Below, one piece after another: positions 48,540-60,690 of a DNA stretch of 64,000 nt (positions are counted from its first letter, which is position 1; each line of letters starts with the position of its first letter). Source of the stretch: Synchiropus splendidus (lineage: Eukaryota > Chordata > Actinopteri > Syngnathiformes > Callionymidae); assembly GCF_027744825.2 (NCBI RefSeq), contig NC_071339.1:24491501-24555500 (forward strand). Reading direction: 5' to 3'. The translations under genes and the position numbers were made by a program. The notes beneath the pieces are model-generated. The model did no database searches and had not been told where the DNA came from. It saw only the letters and a list, made by a program, of their open reading frames with translations.

Positions 48540-49552
48540 GATGTTATTCTTGCATTTCACAAAACAGGTACTTGTTTTACTGTCAGATCTGGCATCTTTT
48601 CCGTTTCTTCACAATTGTATCCAATGCATCCATTGCAGATTGGTTGGGTGATGTGAGCTTGACCTTTTCAATGACGGCAGTTGCTGGGCATCGAGGTGGC
48701 CTGGCTCGACTCTGCAGCTTGGGAGTGACAAGTGCTTTGCCAAGTTCTTCCAGGAAAAGCCGACGTCGGTTCCGTTTGAGCAAATATTGAGCAATGCAGA
48801 GGTCTGCCCTGCACCTTCAGAATTTCCTTGGGAAGTTCTGGCTTATTTTTTCTGACTGTTCCCGCTGTTCAGCTTTCTATTCTGCAGTTCATCTCCAAGG
48901 CGATAGGATGTAAATGTAAATGTGACGTCACGTGATTTTATGACATTGCAGCCCTTTATTCATCTCCAGCACCACACGCATCCCCTGATTCTTCTCGGCT
49001 GCTCCTCCAGGTAGCTTTCCACTGTATACGTGCATATTCCCGGCATAGCTAGATTTTGCTTCACAGGCCACCCATATTTTGATGCCATACTTGGCGGGCT
49101 TGTTAGGCATGTACTGTAAACCTTCTGGAGCTCATTTTTGGTGTGTTTGTCAAAGAGACTACATGAGAACACTGACAAGAACAAGGGAGAGAAAGTTTCC
49201 CCTCTACACACAGCTGGGTCTGAATGGCTATTCAGACAATCAAATCAATCAAAATACACATAGCTGGGCAGTCTAAATAGGTATATCAGAGAGACATGTT
49301 TATTTTGGGTCTGAACAGCCACTTACCCACATTAAAGAATCCGGGTCAAAATGACCTGCAACATCATCTTTGTGTACCAACTCTGTACAGACACTTCACT
49401 TGACATCAAATTGTCCAGATTTTACACAGCTGTTCATGACCCTTAATGAGGAAAAGTCACAAAATTTCATGAAGAAAAAGTCAGGATAACCACTACTTTT
49501 ATGAACACAAAAACGGATATGGGTCAAATTGACCCTAAGCATAATACGAGGG
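48540..49552 (-). mobile_element. piggyBac-like element, internally deleted, inserted in gypsy pol
   Basis: The minus strand encodes MPNKPAKYGIKIWVACEAKS and GKLPGGAAEKNQGMRVVLEM (48,928-49,110), a conserved core segment of piggyBac-like transposases. It then jumps to a C-terminal segment [16 protein letters not shown] at 48,583-48,783, so most of the catalytic domain is deleted. At the right end GGGTCAAATTGACCC and CATAATACGAGGG are followed by TTAA at 49,553-49,556, the target duplicated by piggyBac elements. A second GGGTCAAAATGACC lies near 49,345. A matching left terminus and TTAA were not found, so the left end is truncated or rearranged. Confidence 0.85.
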
Positions 49553-49556
49553 TTAA

Positions 49557-49866
49557 AGCTTTTCTAGGTTTGCTAAACTTTTATAACAAATTCTTGCCGA
49601 ACTTGTCTACTGTGCCGGCTCCATTACACAAGTTACTGAGGAAAGATGAGAAATGGAGGTGGGCGGTTGAGCAAGAAGAGGCTTTTAAGCAGGCAAAGAA
49701 GTTACTACAAAGCAGTCAAGTGTTGGTTCATTACGATGAACAAAAACAACTGGTACTGTCATGTGATACCTCACCTTATGGGGTGGGGGCAGTCTTGGCA
49801 CACAGACTGGAAGGGGGAGCAGAAAACTCATGGGAGGCACAGCTTTTCCTTCATGAAACAGACTGA
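49557..49866 (+). mobile_element. Ty3/gypsy reverse transcriptase/RNase H (continuation)
   Basis: The frame resumes with [52 protein letters not shown] and VGAVLAHR, i.e. the RT thumb followed by the start of RNase H (LSCDTSPYG carries its first Asp). It follows directly on the RT fragment ending near 48,470 once the piggyBac element is discounted. The rest of RNase H is lost after 49,866. Confidence 0.87.
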
Positions 49867-50141
49867 ATAAGGGCTTATGGTCTGTGTACAAATCACAAAT
49901 TTAAGTCCACACAAATATTTGTGAAAGTACTGCACCCCAAAAATAACTGCTAAGCCCTCTTTATCCAACTGCGAATAGTTTTTTTCTGCTGCTGTGAGTG
50001 TGTGTGACGCATGAGTTCTCAGAGGATCATGAGATGGGCTATTCTGTTAAGAGCATATGAATATGCCATGGTGCAGATGCTCTCAGTAGACTTCCACTTC
50101 CAGAGAAACTTGGGCATCCAGACTCAGAAGACCAGGTATTA

Positions 50142-50920
50142 TTGGTAGAGCAGGATCAGAGTTCAGTGGTCAACTCGGAAGAGCTTTGTAGGTGGACCAG
50201 TAAAGACCCCGTACTCGCCCGAGAGAATAAATACATACTCAGAGGGTGGCCCTGTAACCTGGATGTTGCTTTCAGTCCATACACTATGAAGCAACAGGAG
50301 CTGAGTGTACAAGATGGGTGTGTACTGTGGGTGTGCCGTGTGGTGATTCGGGAAAAAGGATGTGGTCTTACGTGGAAGCAGCATCAATTGCACCCTGAAA
50401 TGAGTTAAATGAAGGGTTTGGCTCGTAGCTATATGTGGTGGCCTAATATAGACAGTGATATTGAAAGTTCGGTCAAATCGTGTTCCACTTGTCAGGAACA
50501 CCAGAACGCTTCGGCCTGTGCACCGCTACACCCGTGGGAGTGACCTGACCAACGGTGACGACGACTTTATGTTGATTATGCTGGGCCGTTCATGGGAAAG
50601 ATGTTCTTGGTGGTGATTGATGCACATTCAAAGTGGTTGGAGGTCTACCCTGTTTCGACAGTAGAGTTTTATTCAGTTATCGGATAACTTCATAGTCAAC
50701 AACAGGACTGTCTCCTGCAGAAATGTTGATGGGGAGGAAGTTGAGGTGCATGTTGGATCTGCTACACCCAAATTTGAAGAAGAAAGTGGAACTGAAACAG
50801 TCAAACCAGAAAGTTCAGCATGATCAACATGCTCGGTTCAGAAGTTTTCAGAATAGGCGACCAGGCCCGGAAGAGCGCTCGAGGCCGAGGCGCTGGAAGG
50901 AGCGAATTCAATACGAATAA
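50142..50920 (+). mobile_element. Ty3/gypsy integrase remnants
   Basis: WTSKDPVLARENKYILRGWP and QDGCVLWVCRVVI (50,142-50,370) are the region before the integrase zinc finger. ARSYMWWPNID and CSTCQEHQNAS follow (zinc finger, partly lost by a frameshift). DYAGPFMGKMFLVVIDAHSK near 50,570-50,630 is the catalytic core start with the first Asp. After a large deletion comes LMGRKLRCMLDLLHP from 50,725, the end of the integrase. Stops and frameshifts occur between all pieces. No long terminal repeat was identified. Confidence 0.82.
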
Positions 50921-51540
50921 TAATAAAAAAAAAGTCAGCCAACTACCCCGGGAGAAGCTGCTGCCGATGATCGTCCACGCACAGAGCGGCACAAGCGCTG
51001 AGTCTCCTGCTGTTAAATCCACTCCTGCGGTGATGCGACAAGTCTCTGCCGTCACTGCGATGAGACCTTAGTCCTGCCTGAAGTTTCCGTGGTCCAGATG
51101 AGCCGCTCCACACCCCTTCAAGTCTCAAGCTTCTTCTCTTGATGTGCCAGATGCGCCGGCTCCAGCTGTAATTTCACAATTACAGAGTCACTCATTCACG
51201 CCTCTGTAATTTCACAATCACATTTTGCGGAGTGCCCTGGCACTTCCAGTGAAGTAGAAAGGCTGGTGTAATATTCCTGGAATATGTTTGTGTCCAGCTG
51301 TCCGTGGAGCCTGCCTCCCTCGCAAACAGTCCTTTAGCACGGGGCAGAAATTTTGAGCGGACCTCCAATCCTGGGGCGTCCCCCCAAAGCATGGCTACTT
51401 CAAGGCTAGCAGGCAGTCCTCTGCCCCCCTAAGTGCAGTTCACTATTCGAAATGCTAAAGCACCCGCAACACTCAAAGCAAATAATGCCAAATGGGTGTG
51501 GACTGCCGTCTGTTGGGTAAACATCCACTGCTAGTCTCAT
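50921..51540. other. No feature recognised
   Basis: Mixed sequence after the gypsy remnant. A stretch CTGTAATTTCACAAT occurs twice (51,167 and 51,205). No convincing gene or complete element. Confidence 0.4.
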
Positions 51541-52045
51541 TCAATCCAGACTATTTCCCGGCGCAGTTCTGACACTCTACTGGCACGAGGACCGCACGTG
51601 GTCAGGTACGGAGCTTAATAGGTGGAGGGTTTGGATTTGTGGCGCAGCGTTCCCTCTCACTCAGCGGTCATGCGCGATGCCCTCGCACCTGGAGCTTGAC
51701 CTCCCCCTTGAGGAGTGACCATCCCACCCGGCGCTGACAGAGCCGCCATCGCGCAGTAGAATGGTGTCTGCACTGTCGGCAACCGGCTCATAGCGCTTGA
51801 GAACATCATTGCGCTCTTTATGAGCTCCGTGGACTCCCACAGAGATTTTGGAGACACAATAATCCGTGGTGCTCTGCTCGCGGCGCCTCCTCCACACACA
51901 GCCGCCGCCTGGGGGGAACAGCCGTATAATAGCCGAGCTGATCATCGCCACTCCTCTTGGAGAGACCAGTCGTCTGCTCTCACCTCTGCTCCCTCCAAAA
52001 GCGTAGGAAGAACTTTGTATCTAAAAGTATGCATCTAAACCTAGT
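51541..52045 (+). repeat. Dispersed repeat, copy 1 (about 500 bp)
   Basis: Similar in the same orientation to 55,285-55,805. Shared landmarks are CTATT(T)CCCGGCGC, GGTCAGGTACGGAGCTTA, GGTGGAGGGTTTGGATT, GCTCTCACCTCTGCTCCCTC and AACTTTGTATCT. There is no clear coding frame. It lies just upstream of the plus-strand DIRS copy, so it could be leader sequence of that element; the second copy has no DIRS sequence after it. Confidence 0.7.
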
Positions 52046-52079
52046 CTAACTTGGAAAAAAAATAAGATGCATTACTTTG

Positions 52080-53404
52080 GTATCGGGTCTGTTTCTTCTA
52101 TGCCCAAAATTAGGGTTTATCATCCGCCAAGTTCTCTTCCGGTTCCAGTCAGTCCGAACTCCGGCTTCAAAATTTTTTTTTTGTTTGACATCGTCTCAGG
52201 AGACCGAGCAGTATAGTAACGGTCTCTGCCTCCTTATACCTGATGCCAGAACTGTCCCTGGGGAAGTTTATGGAGCCAAGACGTTATGTTTTTCCTCAGT
52301 TTCGCCACAATAAGAAGCATAGGCGTCAAATAACTCTTTGCCGTCTCTCAACAGATCCCGGTTCCAGCCAAAAGTCAGGGGAGTTTCAATTCTGCCATTA
52401 ACTCTTCTGATTACTCAGACTCGCCAGTTTTTAGCAGGGGTCGCCACAGGACCGCGAAAGCCACCACTTCAGAGGATCACTCAGTAGGAACTGCGTGCCA
52501 GACCTGCTCTGTTCTCAGCTCCCTCGTGTGATGTCTGAAGCGATGTCTGTCTGTGATTCTGTTCAGAGGCAAGCAGGACATCGTCATCTACAGAGTCATC
52601 TCTTTCTGAGGCTGATTGGGCCGGTCCCTCGGGTCTCCATCTTAGGAGAATCTTGATCAGATCTTGATCTTTGTACACTGCAAGTTTGGGGAACCGAATT
52701 CCTCTGACGGCTCAGCTGACAAAAGCGAGTGTGTTTTTGAAGAACCAGCGGGACTTGAAGTTCCCAGAGGAGTGGGCACTGTGCACCGATGACCCTTTCG
52801 TCCTAGACCCGCCCCGGAGTCCGGGTCCGCTCCTGTGCTCAAGGCTCCTATCTTGAAAGAGTATCTTCCGAATTGAAAGAGCCTGTCTCCTCACCTGCCC
52901 ATATGGATCGAGAAAATACACGGTCATTGAAACGGCCTTCAGTTACACAGTCAACCCCCAGGTTCTGCGTCACCACATGGACCTGAGTGAACTCAGAGAA
53001 CCAGCGGTCATGTCTGATGGAGGAGGACAGCGCTCTCCTGACAAAGCAAATAATTGAGCTACTGCCAAAGCAATCCTCCTACACTGGATTTTACTCCAGA
53101 TACTTTCTGGAACCCAAGAAGACAGGAGAGTGGAGACCTGTTCTGAATCTCAGTCTCCTCAACCAATTCATGACCAGACAGCGGTTCCGGACTACCAGCA
53201 GACTCCTGGAGTGTGAGAGTGGATGACCTCCATAGATCTTGCAGAGGCCTACTTCCACAACACGGTCTCTAGTGTCTAGTGCCTCGTTTTTTCACCAAGT
53301 GCGTGGAGGAGTGGCTCGAACCACTAAGAAGACAGGGTCTGCGGATTCTGACGTACTTGGACTACTGGTTGATTGAGTCCAAACAGGATTCATGAGCGCC
53401 CACC
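52080..53404 (+). mobile_element. DIRS-type retrotransposon, copy A (5' part)
   Basis: The plus strand encodes GFYSRYFLEPKKTGEWRPVL, NLSLLNQFMTRQRFRT and, after a frameshift near 53,220, MTSIDLAEAYFH: reverse transcriptase blocks of DIRS type. Upstream 52,330-53,000 is gag-like sequence in broken frames. The block from about 52,330 to 53,400 is an inverted copy of about 62,880-63,960. It ends abruptly at 53,404 against degenerate satellite. RNase H and tyrosine recombinase are missing from this copy. Confidence 0.82.
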
Positions 53405-54945
53405 AGCTTAGCTTAAGGGGTGTTTCTCGTAGCTGCAGAACAAATTCAATGTCTCCGAAGGGGTTTCAGAGAGTTATCAACATTTTTATGTTTGTTGGTC
53501 TGAAAGGTACAGGTCCCGCGGACTGAAAACACGTTTTCTGCACTGTTTAATCTCTGCTCAGGGCTGTCTCAGAACATGAAAATTTCGCCTGGCACGATAG
53601 CTGAAGCGGTCATTCTAGTAGGTGCTGAACTAATTCAACATTTCTGAAGTGGTTGCAGAGTGATAACATTTTTATGTTTGTCAATTCTGAAAACCACCGT
53701 CACTCGGGTGAAAACCTGTTTTTCTGAACAGTTCACTCACTGCTCAGAATAGTGCCAGAACATGAAAATATCAGCTGCAACTGTTGGAAAAAGAGTCTTT
53801 CGAGTATATTCGGCACTAAATCCACTTTTTTGGACTATTTTCAGGGTGGAATCAACAATTTTTATTCTTCCTGGTCAGAAACCGAACCTCTCTCGGGCTG
53901 AAAACGCATTTTTGCACTGTTCACTCACTGCTCAGCGATGCCTCAGAACATGAAAATTTCACCTGACACTGTAGCAGAAGCTGTCTTTCTAGCAGCAGCA
54001 GAACTAATTCAACCTCTCTGTGTGGTTTCAGAGAGTTATCAGGATTTTAATGCTTGTTCGTCTGAAAACCACCTTTTCGTGGCCTGAATACGTGTTTTCT
54101 GCTCGGTTCACTTACTGCTTAGGCGGGACTCAGAACATGAAAATGTCACCTCAAACTATAGCAGAAGTGGTATTTCTAGTAGTTGCAGAATTTAATCACG
54201 ATGTCTGAAGTGGTTTCAGAGGTAAGTACATTTTTATGTTTGTAAAAATGTAATTACCACAGTCACTTGCGCTGAAAATGCGTTTTCTGCACTGTTCACT
54301 CACTGCTAAGGACTGACTCAGAACATAAAAATTTCACCTGCTACTAAAGCAGACCGGGGTCTTATTAGTAGGTGCCGATCTAATTCAACATGTTAAAATG
54401 TTGACTCGTTCCTGCCTCCTGTGACTTTCACCACTGCACTTGGGTCCTGCTCCACGTCTTGACCCGTGACAGTCAGAAGTGGTTTCAAAGATGTAACAAA
54501 ATCTTTATCTTTTTCGGTGTGAAACGCAGCTTCTCTCGGGCAGAAAACGCATTTTTTGCGCTGTTCACTCACTGATCAGAAAAGCCTCGGAACTTGACAA
54601 TATCACCTGCAACTATAGGCAAAACGTTTTTAGAGGGTTATCAACTATTGTATTTTTGACAGTCTGAAACCAAGCTTCTCTCAGGCTGAAAATGCATATT
54701 GTTCACTGACTGATCAGAATAATCTCAGAACATAAAAATATCACCTGCCTCTATTCCAGAAGGGGTCTTTCTCATAGCTGCAGAACGAATTCAACCTGTC
54801 AGAAGAGTTATCAACATTTTTATGTTTGTCGGACAAAAAAACGCGTTTTCTGCACTGTTCACTCACTGCTCAGCGATGCCTCAGAACATGAAAGTTTCGC
54901 CTGCAACTACAGAAAAAACACTCTTTCGACTATATTCAACACTAA
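53405..54945 (-). repeat. Degenerate satellite array, inverted orientation
   Basis: About eight diverged units of 170-200 bp carrying TTATCAACATTTTTATGTTTG, CGTTTTCTGCACTGTTCACTC and CTCAGAACATGAAAATTTC. Reverse-complemented, these match landmarks of the 188-bp satellite at 1-13,338 (CATAAAAATGTTGATAAC; ATTTCATGTTCTGAAG). The units are far more diverged than those of the main array and lie in the opposite orientation. No genes. Confidence 0.85.
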
Positions 54946-55284
54946 TCCCATACGAATAGGGCGCTGCGACTGGCCTACAAGCAGCCGTTCCACATTTCCT
55001 GCTTCCAAGCCATGGGATGAGTTTGACGAGAGCCAGGTGCTGCTATGAGGTGGATCTGGAGACTCTGTTCCCAGAGTTGGCTGAGTTCCGTGTGGTGGAG
55101 TCAAGTACGTTCCCGCTTGATCTTCTCCTGCGCCTCATGTCATCCGCCGCCGTCGTATCGAAGTTGAGCTCTCTCTCCGCCGCCAGCTCAAGAATCATCC
55201 CACTTCACTAACGGCCTGCTGGCGTTGGATGGCGAGACTACACCAAGGGCACGACCGCATGTTGTCTGACCACAACTGGAAGAA
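54946..55284. other. No gene recognised
   Basis: About 340 bp between satellite and dispersed repeat, with GC-rich stretches (CCGCCGCCGTCGTATCG near 55,145). It may belong to the same element as the following repeat. No supported coding frame. Confidence 0.4.
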
Positions 55285-55805
55285 ATCTGGACTATTCCCG
55301 GCGCGGTTCTTACACTCCACTGGCACTAGGACCGAACTTGGTCAGGTACGGAGCTTACTGCCTGGTGGAGGGTTTGGATTCCCACCGCGGCGTTCCCGCT
55401 CATTCAGCCGTCATGCACTATGCATAATGCGTTCGCCCCGGGAGGAGTGACCATCCCACCCATGTTTACACCGTCGGCAACCAGCTCATAGTGCTTGAGA
55501 ACATCACATGCTCTTTATGAGCTCCGTGGACAGGCTCATACATCGCAGATCCTCTCTCACTTTACCAGAGATTTTGGAGTTTCAACAGTCTGTCGGCGTG
55601 GTGCTACGCTCGTGGCGCCTCCTCCACACACAGCCACTGCCCGGGGGGGAACACCGTCACTGGTCGAAGGGGCGGGGTGACCTCAGCCGTCCAAATCATA
55701 GCTGTGCTGATCATCGCTTCTCATCTTGGAGAGACCAGTCCGCTGCTCTCACCTCTGCTCCCTCCAAAAGCGTGAAGAAAACTTTGTATCTGAAACTATG
55801 CATCT
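55285..55805 (+). repeat. Dispersed repeat, copy 2
   Basis: Second copy of the 51,541-52,045 repeat, same orientation, with several small indels and an extra GC-rich insert near 55,660. It ends at CTATGCATCT, as copy 1 ends at GTATGCATCT. Confidence 0.7.
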
Positions 55806-56600
55806 GTAACAGGTCTGAATACTGTGACCTTGTCTTCAGTTCAAACGTGGCGTCTCAATGTGGTCAGTAGAACGCCGTCTGAAACAAAATGCGGACAGAG
55901 CCACACAAAGCTTTCACATTTGTCGATGGTGAGAAAAGTAATCCAAGGGATTCTGTTTTTTCTTTGTGGTAACCCACACCACAATTAGATGTCTTTCTGA
56001 AACATCACTCCCAAACATCTCACTTTGTCATACAACAACTGTCATACATCATGAACCACATGCATAATTTATTTTCATCTGAATGTATAACTCTGCCATT
56101 AAACCTTTTGGCTAGTGTTGGGAAATAATAAAACTTTACTTTTCACCGTTATTCACCACAAGGAAACCGAACTCCACACAACTCAATCACCCGTGCCATG
56201 TCAGCGTAGGTTGTCAGTATGAGCTTACAAGTGCCACATCCACACAGAGCAAACTCAAAGTACGAAGGAAAAACAGTATACTTAAAAACCATGTCACCAT
56301 CCACACACTCAGACCCCCAATCAATCAATCCCAAGTGGAACAAACATTATAAACAAATGGATTTGACTAACCTGAAACTAAATGAGGACAGAGTCACACT
56401 AGGCTTCCACATTTGTCGATGGTGAGAAAAGTAATAAAAAAAAGTGTCACTTCCTATTTACCCACACATCTTCAATGCCTAACCTCTGTCCTTTCCTGCC
56501 CTCTACTGACCTAATTATATACCTGCCGGTTAATCAACTCCATTAAATTATTTAATTAAAATAATTAAATGACATCTAACACATACTCTGTGACCACACA
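55806..56600. repeat. Segment bounded by a ~50-bp direct repeat, then AT-rich DNA
   Basis: CACATTTGTCGATGGTGAGA with flanking GGACAGAG and AAAAGTAAT occurs at about 55,890-55,940 and 56,384-56,435, about 495 bp apart in the same orientation. This could be a short tandem duplication or the ends of an unknown small element. Nothing else is recognised up to 56,600. Confidence 0.55.
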
Positions 56601-58660
56601 TAAATGGCCGTCACACTAGAAAGGCAGTTTTTTGTCATCAAATTGTCATGTTCTGAGGCCTTCGCTGAGCAGTGACTGAACATTGCAGAAAACGTTTTTT
56701 CAGCCCGAGGGACTGTGGTTTTGAGACAGATAGACATGAAAATGTTGTAACCTCTCTGAAACCACTTCAGACAAGTTGAATTAGTTTGGCACTTACTAAA
56801 AACACTCCTTCTGCTTATATTGGCACGTGAAATGTTTATGTTCTGAGGCATCCCTGTGCAGTGAGTGAACAGTGCATAAAACATGTTTTCAGGCTGAGAG
56901 AAGCTCGGTTTCTGACCAGGAAAAAAGAAGTTGATAACACACTGATAAACAGTTCAGAAAGGTACATTTAGTGCTGAATATACTAGAAAGAGAGTTTTTC
57001 CTATTGTTGCAGTTGAAGTTTTCATGTTCTGAGTCACGACTGAGCAGTGTTTGAACAGTGCAGTGAACGCCATTTTCAAAATATAAAATCGCTTTGAATG
57101 TGTGAGTGCTGAATATACTAGAAATAGTCTTTTTGCTATATTTACACTTGATATTTTCACTGCTCTCAGGCTATTCTGATTAGTCAGTGAAGAGTGCAGA
57201 AAATGCTTTTTCTCCCGAGGGACAGTGGTTTTCAGACCGACAATCATTAAAATGTTGATAACTCATTGAAACCACTTCAGAGAGGTTGAATTAGTTCTGC
57301 AGCTACTAGAAAGACTATAGCAGATTCTGCTATAGTATTAGTTGAAATTTTCATGTTCTGAGGCATCGCTGAGAAAAAGTCTAAAAAAAGTTCTGAAATG
57401 TACGTTTAGTGTTGAATATACCAGAAAGAGTGCCTTTCCTATAGTGGCAAGTGAAATTTTCATGTTGTGAGGCATCCCTGAGCAGTGAGTAAACAGTGCA
57501 TAAAACGTGTTTTCAGCCAAAGGAATAATAGTAATAGAGATAGAAGTAAAAATGTTGATAACTCTCTTAAATCACTTTAGACAGGTTGAGTTAGTTCTGC
57601 ACCTTGTCGAAATACCTTTTCTGCTATAGTGGCAGGTGAAATTTTCATCTTCTGGGGAATCGCTGAGCAGTGAGTGAACAGTGCGTAAAATGCGTTTCCG
57701 GCCAAAGAGAATGTAGGTTTCGGAACGGCAAAAATAAAATTGTTGATAACCCTCTAAAAACAGTTCAAAAATGTAGGTTTAGTGTTGAATATATTAGAAA
57801 GACTGTTTTTGCAGGTAATATTTTCAGGTTCTTAAAATATTCTGATCAGTGAGTGAACAGTGCAAGAAAACACGTTTTCAGCTCGAGAGAAGCTCGGTTT
57901 CTAAAACAGGAAAAAAAATAGTTGATAACCCCCTGAAATACAGTTCAGAAATGTAGGTTCAGTGTTTATTTTACGAGAAAGAGTGTTTCTCCTATAGCTG
58001 CTCGAGAAATTTTCATGTTATCTCATCCCTGAGCAGTGAGTGAACAGTGCATAAAATGCGTTTTCACCCAAAGAAAACGTGGTTTACAGACCGACAAAAA
58101 TAAAAATGTTAACACTCTTAAAACACTTCAGACAGGTTGAGTTAGTTCTGCACCTTGTAGTAATACCGTTTCTGCTATAGTGGCAGGTGAAAATTTCATT
58201 TTCTGGGGCATCGCTCTGCAGTGAGTGAACAGTGCGTAAAACGCGTTTTCGTCTGAAGAGAATGTGGGTTTGGGACCGGCAAAAATAAAATTGTTGATAA
58301 CCCTCTAAAAACAGTTCAGACAGCGTAGATTTCTGCTGCAACTACAAAAAAGACCCTTTCTGCTGTCGTGGGAGGTGAAAATTTAATCTTCTGAAGCTTC
58401 CCTCAGAAGTTGTGGCACAATGCAGAAAACGCATTTTCAGTCTGAGATAAGGTGGGTTTCGGAACGCCAAACCTAAAATGTTGATAACTTTCGAAAAACA
58501 CTTCAAACAGCTTAGATTTGATGTGCAACTACTAGAAAGACCCATTATGCTATACTGGGAGGTCAAAATGTCATGTTCTGAAGATTCCCTGAGACGTTAT
58601 GGCACAATGCAGAAAATGCTTTTTCAGTCTGAGATAAGGTTGGTTTCGGAACGCCAAGCA
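56600..58660 (+). repeat. Degenerate satellite array, direct orientation
   Basis: About eleven units related to the 188-bp satellite in the same orientation as 1-13,338 (AAAATGTTGATAAC, ACCACTTCAGA, TTTTCATGTTCTGAGGCAT). Units from 56,600 to about 58,320 are strongly diverged. The last two (58,320-58,660) are close to the main satellite (GATTTGATGTGCAACTACTA at about 58,514). Divergence falls from left to right. Confidence 0.87.
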
Positions 58661-59785
58661 CCTTTATCTGCCCTTTATCTTCTCTTTATCTGCTTTCAAT
58701 CGTTCCTTATTTCCATCTCTCTTTGACCGTAGTCCGAGTGTAGCAGAAATGGAAGGAATATTGAGATCAGGAGGCAAAGCCCTTGCTTCGCCTGCTGGTC
58801 TCTCCCTCTGGCCAAGATCTTGACCGTGCAGAAGAGGAGACCACATGGCGATGGATGCACCCCCACCAGGAACCTTGTGTGACCCAGCTGGATTGCTCCG
58901 TCGCTTCTCCCATCCATCAATGACCGAAGTCCGGGTGTAGCAGAGATGGGAGAACCTTTGGCTAATGTGGAGATGCGCTAGTCGGGGCTCCGCCCGTAAC
59001 TCCAGGTTCGCCAGGCAGGTCAACTTGACTAGGTGGAGAGAGAATCCTCACCACATAGACTGTCCTGAGATAAACAATGCGGAGTGCAAACAGGAAAGAA
59101 CTACAACGTCCAGACGCCTTAATGATTGGAGCTGGACCTTGTGTGGGGTGCAACACTGCGGATAAGTGCGCAGGAGAAGCGTCACCAAATTAGGTGAAGA
59201 TTCACCGGTGGCCTGTCTCTAATCACAGAGGGGTGGCGTGCCAAGAGACCTGCTGCTATCTCCAAACGCCAGGTCTCACGCCGGTCCGGCCTACTCGATG
59301 TCTTACGGCAATGACCTCACCCCCAAGGTCGCGCAAAATGTTGTTAGTCCGAATGTAGTGAAGTTTCACGAGTAACCCTCCATACAGCGGGTATGGGTGT
59401 CCCCCTGGGGCCCTCTTGTTGCCAAACCAGGTACTTCCCTGCTCCGGCGACTACACAGGGGAACCTGACGCCATCCCATGGCCACAGCGCTAGTTTGAGC
59501 CCAACGTGGAAGAACTAGGCACTAATAACCGTCCATATTTGGAGGGAGAACTCGCCAGTGGAGACACGTTTGGCCCATGACAAAGCGCTGCCAAAGAGAG
59601 CGATTCTCTCATCTATTGTCCAGAGCTGCTGGAAGCACCTGTAAACAGGACAACGTGAGGCAAAGAAGAAGGTGCTCCGTCAGACAAATAGAAATCTGCA
59701 AAAGATGAGGCAGAAGCCGAGGAGGCTGCTTGGCAGGTTTCTGCCAAGGAAACTCCTCTGATGGCAGCTATGGATGTTGTCCCTT
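58661..59785. other. No gene recognised; short direct repeat
   Basis: TTATCTGCCCTTTATCTTCTC opens a pyrimidine-rich stretch. A 33-bp motif (TGACCG.AGTCCG.GTGTAGCAGA) occurs at about 58,725 and 58,921 in the same orientation. Short open frames exist on both strands, but I recognise none; part may be diverged DIRS sequence on the minus strand. Confidence 0.4.
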
Positions 59786-60165
59786 TTTACCACCTGCCAG
59801 AGCCACCCACAGCTTATCTGTTTTCCTGAAGGCTCTCACTGCAAGCGCCAGTGATTCTCATCCGGGTGGCGGGTAAGACAGAAAGCCTTCACTGAAAAAT
59901 TGCTGACCTTGGCACAAAGAAATTTGTGAAAAAAGACTAATCGAGAAGGCACATAGTTCTCCAAACCCTCCTGATGGAGGCCAGGCCCAGGAGGAGAGCT
60001 GCTCCAAAGGAGCCTGATCAAGGGGCTTGAAGGGAGCTTCAGAGAGAGTATTATATACCAATTGAAGATCCCAATAGGGGCAGATGCGTCTGGAGATAGG
60101 TCTGAGTCTTCGAGATCCCTGCATGAACTGGACTAGCAACGGACAACAGTCCACACCCATTTAGC
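59786..60165 (-). mobile_element. DIRS tyrosine recombinase fragment (second copy)
   Basis: The minus strand encodes FMQGSRRLRPISRRICPYWD, LQLVYNTLSEAPFKPLDQ and, in another frame, FRKTDKLWVALAGGKKGQ. These parallel the recombinase of DIRS copy B (KRLRPTSRPLCHYWDLQLVL at 61,668 and FGKTDSLWVALPGGKGQ near 61,320). It is a diverged, deleted duplicate lacking the catalytic C-terminus. Confidence 0.78.
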
Positions 60166-60690
60166 ATTACATGCTTTGAGTGTTGAGGGTGATTTAGCAT
60201 TTAGGACCACCTGCTAGCCTTGAAGTAGCCCCCTGCTGCAGGACTGTTTGCAGGGCATGAACTGGTTGCAGCACACCCTTGTGTGAGTGTGTGTGTGAGC
60301 ACAGGTGGCAGAGTTACGCAGTCCAGAACACCTCCTGGGACTCTGGAACACCTATGAGGTCATCTTGACCACAAAGCTTAAACCCCAGCCTTGCAATGTG
60401 GCCTGACCTGAGAACCATGAGCAATTACCATGGCCATCCATACCGGACGTCTGACTGGCACCGCTGGCTCCTTTGCAGACAGCCTTCAAGGAGATGCACG
60501 TTTTACTGCACTGAACCGCCTGTAATGTCACCGGCGATGTTGCTTTGGTATGACGGAAGGTGGTGTGCCCATGGTCCTGTCAATATCTCCGATGGCCAGG
60601 GCCTCACACGGGACCGGCCTATGAGACTTCTTATGCAACCGCCACGCCCAGGGTCTATCCAGCGTGAATGAATTAATGAATGGGTTGTGA
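60166..60690. other. No feature recognised
   Basis: Sequence between two recombinase-bearing DIRS fragments with a short GT-rich run near 60,285. No supported gene. Confidence 0.35.
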
